From Ricordea florida (Eukaryota; Cnidaria; Anthozoa; Corallimorpharia; Ricordeidae), in contig OX453278.1 in assembly GCA_949710005.1 (NCBI GenBank), positions 7,204,597 through 7,268,596 on the forward strand: a stretch of DNA of 64,000 nucleotides, read 5' to 3'. Under the pieces are notes generated by a model, which was not told the origin of the DNA, ran no database searches, and saw only the letters and a program-made list of their open reading frames with translations. The position numbers and the translations under genes were made by a program. The stretch's first letter is position 1; each line of letters begins with the position of its first letter. This document shows, one piece after another, positions 56,048-64,000 of the stretch.

Positions 56048-57838
56048 ACTTTATTTGAGTGTCAACTGTATTTAGCACTGATGTACTAATTGGGGACACT
56101 GTAAAGCACAAATGAAACCAAATCAAATCAAATCAAATATTGCTTTTTGTGGAGAGGGGAAAACCGGAGTACCTGGAGAAAAACCTCTTGGAGCAGAGTA
56201 GAGAACCAACCAATGACACCAGGGATGGGAATCAAACCCCAGCCACATTGCTGGAAGGAGAGCGCTGCCACCATTGCGAGTGAGGTGAAGAGTGGTCTTC
56301 AAATCTCATCATCCCAAGTTCAACTCCTCCTCTAACCATTAGCTGGATTTTAACACCATCACCTTCAAAATCCTTCAACATGCTTGTAAATAGCCAACTT
56401 AAGTCCACATCCCAAAAGTTGGGATTCTTAATGACGTTTATGTTCTGTCTGCAATGCTTGCTTCTCTATTTACAGTGTTGCCACTGAGCTCTGCTATATA
56501 AATCAGCACTGAAAAAGCTTATTATCAATATCAGTACTAATATCATCCTCAAAATTACCTCAATGTATGGATAGAAGTATGATGAAACTCCATTTTCTTT
56601 GAAGTAAGCCTCTGTCTCGAACCTGATCATGTATTTACCGGCTACAAACTGCTCTTGTGTCAACAAATTTGGCACCTTGCCATCTGCATTGGTAACTCTA
56701 GAGGAAAAAGAATTAACATTTTCTTAGCTTGCAAAGGTAATAGAATCAATAGAAGGCTGTGTAGAGAGAACTTTATCCCTTACAATAATCAATCTTAACC
56801 ATTCCATTCACACAACACCTTATGAGCTGTTTTCAACTGACAGACTGTTGTTGGTGTTGCTATTACTTGCCCCTTGTCTGAGTTGTCCATCACTCAAGAA
56901 TTTAAGGTGGCTTCCCGTCAAAAAGCAGCTTTATCTCCGAGACGCTGTTTTCGCTTGTAAGTGCATGACGGGCTGCGCCCCAACCTATCTGACATCACAA
57001 TTTGTCACAAGACAACAAATATCAAGCAGGACCACAAGAAACTCACAACCACTGAATATTCCCCTGTACAAAACCACTGCTGGTCAGAGATCTTTTTATT
57101 ACAGAATAGTAAAACTATGGAACTCTTTAGACAAAGACTTAAAACTATGCAAGAGTCATGCAAATTTAAAGAAAACTCTGAAGACAAAGCTCAGCGAGTT
57201 CTTAAATTTTTCTTATTTCATTGAATTTTCTTTTTATTCTTTTATTAATATATAACTAGTGTACTTCAAACATAATATATAACTAGTTTACTATGAATAT
57301 ATACATTTTTTTACACTCTACATTTTTTTCACTTCAGGTATTGTATTGTTCACTGAAAAACCTTTTAAGGAGTGTACAATAAAATTTTTCTTGTCTTGTT
57401 GAGTCAATTACACTTTGGAGTTTCTAACAGTCTCACCAATATCTGGTAGAAGGTTCAGAAGCTATCTCTTTAGCATTATACACTGACCCTTGTCTGTTGT
57501 GTGGTTTTTGTTTGTGTTTCTACTTATCACCATCAATAATAAGCACAACAGATCGTTTGAGAACTAGGTACATGCACAATCAAACTTGCCAAACAATTAA
57601 AACTTTCTTTGAAAAGCTCCAAAACTGATATGCTTATCACAATGATATTTTTACTTTTGAGATAAATAGACAATTATTCCACAACAGTGTAATATATAAT
57701 TGCTCACCTCGATGCAATGTGTTTCCATATTCTACAGTCTGGCCTGATTTCTTCAAAGTAAACTTGAATTGTCAGGTTCTTTGCCGGTGAACCGCTTGTT
57801 GTATCCAACACATGAGTTGTGAGGGGACTCCTTGCCAT
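54517..57838 (-). CDS. URAH: 5-hydroxyisourate hydrolase (transthyretin-like), 3 coding exons
   Basis: Coding exons: 57838-57708 (from the ATG), 56697-56559, 54606-54517. They total 360 nt, 119 aa, the normal family length. The protein starts MARSPLTTHVLDTTSGSPAK and ends STYRGS, the diagnostic terminus that separates HIU hydrolase from transthyretin. Catalytic residues are visible: His in THVLD, Arg in MIRFET, and His in HFHVPLLLSP. It hydrolyses 5-hydroxyisourate, the first product of urate oxidase, in purine breakdown. The first exon extends upstream to an acceptor at 57859 and could receive an upstream exon (see the Crypton-derived gene). Introns hold LINE remnants on both strands. Confidence 0.95.
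55117..55530 (-). mobile_element. LINE RT C-terminal fragment, URAH intron
   Basis: On the minus strand the fragments NIKSVLLYGSEMWRVTKANS, then LRSIMGITGQRS, then GHTLRKTNCNVTKQALRWNP and RSRGRPRNSWRRTV appear in the expected order, with frameshifts. The same motifs occur in the LINE at 46240-47506, so both belong to one RTE-like family. Confidence 0.8.
55550..55770. repeat. Tandem AT-rich unit with ATTTTGGTACATAATRGTGAATTC
   Basis: Near-identical blocks appear at about 55,012, 55,602 and 55,727, each followed by AAAAAATATACAG and then an AATAATTAA-rich tail. It is a dispersed or locally amplified AT-rich repeat in the URAH intron. Confidence 0.6.
55991..56044. repeat. (AAT)n microsatellite
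   Basis: About 18 perfect AAT units lie in URAH intron 2. Confidence 0.95.
56848..57255 (+). mobile_element. LINE reverse-transcriptase C-terminal tail, antisense in URAH intron 1
   Basis: The open stretch carries LRWLPVKKQLYLRDAVFACK, CAPTYLTSQF, RSFYYRIVKLWNSL and a KTKLSEFL end. This is the usual C-terminal part of CR1/Jockey-like LINE proteins and resembles the fragment at 25990-26642. It is 5'-truncated. The presumed 3' tail (AATAAAATTTTTCTTG) follows at about 57,380. Confidence 0.85.
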
Positions 57839-58361
57839 TGAACTGCTAGCTGCGTTGCTCTGTTGTTGAGGACAAAATTTACATCCAGTCAGCCAAACAA
57901 GTTTACTCTTTTTAGTAAGTAGATGTCAAACAGTGGGCAGATTAGTACCACTGACCACAAGATGCAGGGCTGTGTGAGGATACAAAAACAACAGGGGCAC
58001 AGGCCAAGGAAAGTGAACAAAAAACAAGGTTGAGAGAAGTTTATTTAATTTTGTTCTTTGTCAGTAAAAGGGCTAGAGTCAAGATCTGTTTCTTTCACAT
58101 ATATATGTATCGTCAAATCAACAGTTTACTGCGGAGATGAGGAATATATATTTAAGTCCCAGGTGGTTACTTTCAGATCCGCTAAACAAGTGTTCAGCTT
58201 GCATTATCAACTTCTTTAATAAATCTATTTTGGGTTACAATTTCCCATCAAATTTCTATATATATACTAACTCCTTTATATTTTGAATAGAATATTTTTT
58301 ATAATGCTAACATGCTGAACAGTGAAATAAAGCACAATAAGATGATGTGGAAGGCAAAATC

Positions 58362-58367
58362 TTTATT
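58362..58367 (-). promoter_or_regulatory. Polyadenylation signal of the Crypton-derived gene
   Basis: AATAAA on the minus strand lies 50 bases past the stop at 58417. It supports termination of the upstream transcript here. Confidence 0.65.
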
Positions 58368-58416
58368 GCATTTATAATAGCAGCATTAAACACTTCATAC
58401 TTCCATCACAGAATTC

Positions 58417-60552
58417 TCAATTACATCTTACCATGGATGAGGTTTCAGACATGACAGCAAGAGGTGTTGACTGAGTATGGAGCGCTGAAGACTTAACAAA
58501 GCCACTGTGACTTCCAGCAAACACTTGTGCTGATAATTGAGACTGAGTGTTGCTTTCAGCCATTGTTGATGGGGAATGTTGTTGGTTATGCATACTGCCC
58601 ATGCTTGATCTGTGTAGATGGTTCAAAGTGTGTATGTCAAGTGGAGACTGCAGCTGCTTCTGACCTGAAGTGTAGTGGTTTGGTTGGAATTCCCATGAGG
58701 GTGACTGCTTCTCACCCACAACATGGTTGGTTCTTGATGACACTGGAATCTCTGTGCCATTACTTTTGCTGGTGTTCACTGACAGTGATTTGCTGTAACT
58801 GGACCTAACAGGAATTTGGACAGGGTGGGGTTGTGCCTTTTGCATTAAACTAAGTGAGGATGATGGCATCTGGACACCATTGTGGTAACTCGATGTGTTA
58901 GTTTGATCAGCATGTTGAAAATAACTGCCTGTCACAGAAACCATAGTAGGACGGTCATCACAGTGCATTCTAGGAAGGATGTGCTGAAATCGTTGGCTGT
59001 GAATTCCTGGCAAAGCTGTAGTTACTTTGCAATGGTCTTCCAACAAGCTATCAAGAACTGCCACATATGCTCCCCTGATGCAGTTGTTGGTGTAAATTTT
59101 GGACAACCTTGCAAGTTTTGAGATGTTTGTCATCATTTCACCCAGGGAATTGTGTCCAACTGCAGCATTCTCGTACCAAACGGGATCATCTTCACAGGCA
59201 AAATGCTTGAAAGATGCTTTGGCCCTCTGCCATAGGTACAAGTTCATTGGATTCAGCTTTGAAAGATACTTCAGAAATGAGCTAACTGGACATCTTGGAT
59301 TTCCTGAGAAATTGAAGGGGTGAATTCACCATTACTATTTTGGAAAAAAAAAAAACGCTTTCCTTTGGGAAAAGGATGAATACTTGACTTGTGACAGGCA
59401 GGAAAAAAATTGTGTTACTTATAATCTGACACTCTTTAAAACGAAAATATAAGCTATGGTCAAAATGAAAGCCACCAAAAAGGGTTCAATTCTCTTTAAA
59501 TTCCATTTTTTTGAATGACAGAGAAAGTCATTTGATGCAACGTCTGATGTTCAAGTCAATATTTTAACCCTTCCTCTTTAATATCTTTGAGGGGAACAAC
59601 CATGCAGTTGTACCATTTTGGACAGATACTGAACAATTCTTTTTGGTATGTAAGTTTTGTTCCCCAAAAGAATTTTTCGCGTTTTACCAATTTCGTATTT
59701 CGGCGTACTTAGAAAGGTAGTTGAGTTAGACTGGAAAAACCCCACCCCATTTTTTCCCGCCATACCGGGTTTCTCATTCATCCGCGGACATTTGCCATCA
59801 ACCAGACTGTTTTCGCAAAGCGACGGGTTAGGGTAAACGTACTTCAGGCCAGTACTGCCATCTTGACCAACGAGAAAAGATTCTCGAGTCTGTTCACGGA
59901 CACTACCGCGATTTCGCTTTCCTGGTAAGTACATCAAAATATCGAAAAACACTTTTCTTTGAAGACCTTCGGCGCTGTGCAGTGAAAGAACATCGCTCAG
60001 ATAAAGTTTCTTTAGGTCTTCGGGAGTAATGTCAGAGCGGTTAACTTCGCCTTTTCCTTGCCTGTTAAGTTTAACAACTTGAGCTTTAAACACTCTGTTT
60101 GATTCCTGAAATTCCCTGTCATTGCGAATGTCTATATTCGTTTGTAGTGACTGTAAGTACCTATGGATGCCAAAGCGAATACTTCCAAGTGCTGAAGACT
60201 TGTAATAGTCTCCGTTCTTTTTCCTAGTTTCCACGTAAAATTTACGCAGGACCTCATTTAGAGTTTGCTTGTCCAAAATTTCAAAGTTGGTGTCCATACT
60301 TTTTTCATCCATGTAGTCACGGAGAATCTTTACGGCATTTTTGGTTGCCCTTCTGGTGTTTTCGCTACAAGAGCGATGGTCTAACAGTTCTTGAATATCT
60401 TCCTCGGAGCTTTCCCCAAATCGCGGCTGTGAATTCACGTCCACTGGACTTCCCACGGAACTTCCCCCACTTTCGAGAGCATTTTCGGCATTCTCTAACG
60501 GTTCTACTTTCACTTCAGCTAACAAAACTACAGGCCTTCCTTCTTCGTCCAT
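58417..60552 (-). CDS. Crypton-derived protein (QRICH1/ZMYM/KIAA1958-like tyrosine-recombinase fold), 2 exons
   Basis: Exon 1 is 60552-59688; exon 2 is 59303-58417 if translation stops at the TGA. They total 583 aa with consistent phase. The N-terminus is acidic. Residues about 60-150 look like the SAM-like core-binding part (LRDYMDEKS, RKKNGDYYKSSALGS, IHRYLQ). Then follow the recombinase-like blocks LQRKVFFDILMYL, YEIGNPRCPVSSFLKYLSKL and LWQRA. Next come VWYENAAVGHNSLGEMM and LSKIYTNNCIRGA. The last block is the family's YTNH-x-x-R box with His changed to Asn, so catalysis is unlikely. The remaining 190 residues are Ser/Gln/His-rich and look disordered. Relatives are transposon-derived nuclear proteins with regulatory roles; the role of this one is unknown. 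Confidence 0.8.
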
Positions 60553-61961
60553 TGTCACAAGAACCGCTTCAGTTTTTCAAAACTCCAAGTCTACGCGGCG
60601 ACTTTTGGCCGGGCAAATATCGTGTGATGTCACTGATCGCAGGCTCTGGCGCGTTAACTACATTTTCTCCCAAAAAATACCTTTATCTTGTGTGGAAACT
60701 AATGAACGGGCTGCAGTTTCAACAAATCCATTTTACAACAGTGGGTAACACTTTTACAATTTCGTCCCACGTAAGTTGTGATATATTTTATTACCAACTG
60801 GTCCAATATTGTTGACTCTGCCCAAGACACTAAAATACTTTTCCCAGGTGTGAAATATAATACATATGTAGAAGCTGCCTTCAAATGAAAGACGTGCCCC
60901 TGTTCAAGACAATGCGCCTTACTACTTAGGTTAGGAATTAAATTATTTTAATAAAATGTACATAGTCGCCTTTCCCAAGACAGATATTCGGTATTCTAAC
61001 TCAGTGAAGATCCCACCCAGGGAATCCAGTTTCTTCGCGGGGACAAAGTCGTTTCTAAATATATGTCGAGAATATATTGAAAAGCTAAGCAAGGCCTTAA
61101 TATATCTTCAGATTACCATAAATACGTTGGATTAAGAAAGTTAAAATATCGTCCTCAAATAATTGGCACAAAACTTGACAACGGAGAGTGAACACAGTAT
61201 CTTGAAAAGTATAACTCTTAACAGTATAGTAGGTTCTCCTTTGTTTTAATATTGGCTGCATAAATATCAAAGTCATTTTACAGCAATTAGAGCAATATAT
61301 TAAATGCAAAAGAATGGCAATTTGACAAATGAAGGTTCATTCAAACTTTTTTATTTCCCTCAGAAAAATAGATGACAGTTAGCAAGAAGAAAGGATAATT
61401 ATGTGGGTTTTGTGATCTTTTAGAAAAGTTTTAAACAACTTGGCCAGTTTTCCATATGACAGGGTTAATGCTGTATATTTGAATTGGCATAATTTTATTA
61501 ACAAACCCAGGAGTTAATATCAATCTTGCAATGAGGGATGAACACAAGCTAAATTCAATATAACACCAGGCCAATAATGGCCTGTTGATATTGCATATGA
61601 GAAAAAACGTAAACTCCACAAGTGTTGGTTATTCATTGATTCATGACTACATTATCAAAGCATAAAATATTTTAAAGATTTTTCCAGTCTCTCTGATAGA
61701 GAATTTTCCAGATAGGGTTTAGAGAACTGATATCATTTTTGCACACTATTAAAAACTCATATGACCAGCCAGAAATCTGGTGTCTTTTTATGAATAATTT
61801 TATGGCCATTTTTAAGCATTTGTATAGTGTTATGAGTCAGCAAAGTCATTTTTGCTGTTTGTTTCTGTGATGTAAGCCTACTTCATCAGTCTTTTTCATT
61901 TCCAGGAGCCTTAACATAACAGCATACTAAATTTCATTTTTTCTTATGAATACAGGCAGTG

Positions 61962-62430
61962 TGACCATTCTCTGGAAAGTTACTGAACTGTACTGTGGTA
62001 GTGTTTGTTTTACTGCACAGTTTTCCATCCGTGAATCAAACGATACAACTTGTCTCCACTTTCTCTGAAGTTTATTAACAGTACTGTACAGTGGTACATT
62101 CCTTTTGCTACAAAGTGTGGTTCAAACATTCTTACATGGAGATCAGACCATGCAATGCAACCATTCTTTGAAAAACTATTGAACAGTATTTAAAGTGGTA
62201 CTGTTTGTTTTACCATACAGTTAGACCTTGTCTGTTTCATCTGTGGATCATACCCTGCCATTCGACTATTCTTTGGGAAGCTACTTGTCAGTATTGTAGT
62301 ACAGCACAGTTTATCTTAACATTTTGTTCTGACCTTTTCAACTGTGGTTATAAATGCAAGGTAAGCATTTTATTGAAAGGTACTTTACTGTACCACACTT
62401 TGGTATTCTTTGTTTTATTTAGTATAGTTT
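61962..62430. repeat. Degenerate 100-bp tandem repeat, about five units
   Basis: Units start near 61,962, 62,063, 62,162, 62,261 and 62,363. Each contains ATTCTYTGRAAA (diverged in unit 2), a RTACTGTAC-like core and TGTTTGTTTTAC or a variant. Spacing is close to 100 bp throughout, although the units are heavily diverged. Confidence 0.65.
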
Positions 62431-62989
62431 AACTTTCAAATCTTTATTAACCTTCACAAGAAGAGAATCATGAAGTCTAAATCTCTTTAAAAGTCAGAAG
62501 TTTAACTTAAATTAATCGTCAAAAAAGTGAAAAAGTAAAAAAAACTAACTCTTTATTATTACTTTTTTAGAAGTTTATTTTAAGGATTACCTTAAAAATA
62601 GATAAATGAATCCCTTTAAACTAAAATGTTAAAAACCCAAGACATTATATCTAGGAGGTTTTTTCTTAGGGCAGGAGATGGGATGGTGTGACTGGCTTGT
62701 CAATCCTCCTGGATAAACTGGGAGACTCCAGATTTTGGACCATATCTTGCAGTCTCCAGATAAGAGCCTCAAATCTCCCGGATAATCGCCCAAGTTTGCC
62801 GTTTCCAGTGAGACCCAGCTTTAGCAACAATAAAATTTTAAATATTTTGAGTTGTTTGACTATTTTACTGCTAATGTGGGGAACAAAATTAAAACCTTTC
62901 CTCGTAAACTCCAACAAACTGTCATTCTTTCAAGCGTTGCCACTGCAATATAAGCAATAATGTGATTGGTCGGAAATGAACCAACAAGA

Positions 62990-63105
62990 ATGAATTTCGC
63001 TCCAACGAAGGCCTAATGCTTGAAACGTCAGCACCTCCCTTTTACCTTACGGTGGTATAACTTACCGGTACTTTATCAATTTGTTTGATTATCCCAATTT
63101 CTTGA
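62990..63105. repeat. Dispersed repeat (GAAACGTCAGCA / TTACGGTGGTATA family)
   Basis: The order AACGAAGGCCTAATGCTTG, GAAACGTCAGCACCTCC, TTTTACCTTACGGTGGTATA and TGATTATCCCAATTTCTTG is shared with 20,095-20,185 (second half) and 51,215-51,345 (first half). This is the most complete copy in the window. Confidence 0.65.
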
Positions 63106-63558
63106 AAATCAAATGTTACAATGCTAATGATGATGTCATGTTATGGCATCATCAACCATCTCTTCCCTATCAATTCTCAACAGCCCTGGGTTGGATGTGA
63201 TGGGGTGGGAGTTTAAGCCCCCCTCCTAACAAATACCTCTTATGGGGGTCTCTTATGGATCAACATGTAACTAGTGTCATATCCATTCTAGTGGATAGCG
63301 ACTAGAGTTCCCAAACGACTTACTGTTCTCCATTAATAAAAAAATAACTTTACAATCATTAAAATACATAACTTTACTTTTTTCTCAAGCATCTGAGCGG
63401 GACGGAATCGTAAATCCTTGAATTTGATTGGCTAATCATGCGCACGTGACCGGTCCTGCTTTTAACGATACGGCCCACGTGCCGGATTTTTTCCCCGATG
63501 TAGCGATTTGTTACATCTTTTCTTACTTTAAAAAGGAGACATCAAAGAAAACAAATAA

Positions 63559-63687
63559 GTTATTTACCGTGGAAGGTCGGTCCGTATAGGAAAAAACAGT
63601 GCCCTTGGTCTTGAGTTCGGCCTTGGGCTGTACTCAAGACCTCAGGCACAGTTTCTTCCCATACGGACCTTCGAACCGGTAAATAAC
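63559..63687. repeat. Fold-back element with GTTATTTACCG ends
   Basis: GTTATTTACCGTGGAAGGTC pairs with the right end (complement of GACCTTCGAACCGGTAAATAAC) with minor changes. The inner arms (GTATAGGAAAAAACAGTGCC / GGCACAGTTTCTTCCCATAC and CTTGAGT / ACTCAAG) also pair, giving one long hairpin. Confidence 0.85.
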
Positions 63688-64000
63688 AAATATATATGAA
63701 AAAGAGCGCTATACAAATTAATTATCATTATATATATTATATTTGTTTAAAAAATATATAATGTATTCGATTCTCTCGACAGGCACTCGTTCCTTTGGTG
63801 CAATCTGGATCAGGATTAGTGAACTATGGATCGAAGGAACAGATGAATCGTAGCCCAGAGTGGTTTAAGGGTTCCCTCTTGAGCCATGTTCAGAGCGATT
63901 CTGAGTAAATTATATGTCCCGTTCAGTATTATCCCAAAGGAGCTCGCTCGTACTAACAAAACTTGTTAGGATCAGAGTTTTGTGAAGGTGTGTGGAACCA

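Larger units (their letters stand above)
60553..64000. other. Flank upstream of the Crypton-derived gene
   Basis: No gene is recognised to the end of the window. The first few hundred bases should contain the promoter of the gene at 58417-60552, but no clear TATA box is visible. Repeats are listed separately (61962-62430, 62990-63105, 63559-63687). Confidence 0.5.

Overview
The window is eukaryotic nuclear DNA, AT-rich, with small exons, GT-AG introns and dense non-autonomous transposons. The gene complement and the repeat style (TTAA-flanked MITEs, fold-back elements, LINE tails of the CR1/RTE kind) fit an anthozoan cnidarian, most likely a stony coral. The species cannot be named from the sequence alone. 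I rebuilt the genes exon by exon; in each case the reading-frame phases join and the total coding length is a multiple of three.

Layout. (1) 1-5,690: intergenic, with MITEs and a degenerate tandem repeat. (2) 5,691-25,041, minus strand: a 19-exon bifunctional epoxide hydrolase 2 (EPHX2, 544 codons before the stop) ending in a canonical peroxisomal SKL. Its introns hold a TTAA-flanked piggyBac element (7,955-10,619), several MITEs and a 26-bp minisatellite lying 15 bp from a splice donor. (3) 25,042-25,232: a compact head-to-head promoter with CCAAT boxes. (4) 25,233-32,877, plus strand: a 7-exon Rab escort protein (CHM/REP, 691 aa). (5) 33,000-38,160: repeats and no recognised gene. (6) 38,163-39,164, plus strand: an intronless mitochondrial pyrimidine-nucleotide carrier (SLC25A33/36 type). 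(7) 39,200-42,990: MITEs and a LINE ORF1 remnant. (8) 42,990-49,788, plus strand: a 5-exon paralogue of the same carrier, with LINE debris and an F-box-like pseudogene in its large second intron. (9) 50,400-54,500: repeats, one small unassigned intronless ORF and three well-bounded MITEs. (10) 54,517-57,838, minus strand: 5-hydroxyisourate hydrolase (URAH, 119 aa). (11) 58,417-60,552, minus strand: a Crypton-derived (QRICH1/ZMYM/KIAA1958-like) tyrosine-recombinase-fold protein. (12) 60,553-64,000: repeats only.

EPHX2 detoxifies epoxides and, with SKL, is predicted to be peroxisomal. URAH acts in urate breakdown. CHM presents Rabs for prenylation. The carriers move pyrimidine nucleotides into mitochondria. 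These do not form one pathway, and only EPHX2/CHM share a regulatory interval.

The most interesting items are: the altered phosphatase motif plus SKL in EPHX2; a doubly damaged piggyBac beside a population of TTAA MITEs with matching termini, one nested inside another; the old intronless/intron-bearing carrier pair; and a phase-compatible splice that could join the Crypton-derived gene to URAH.
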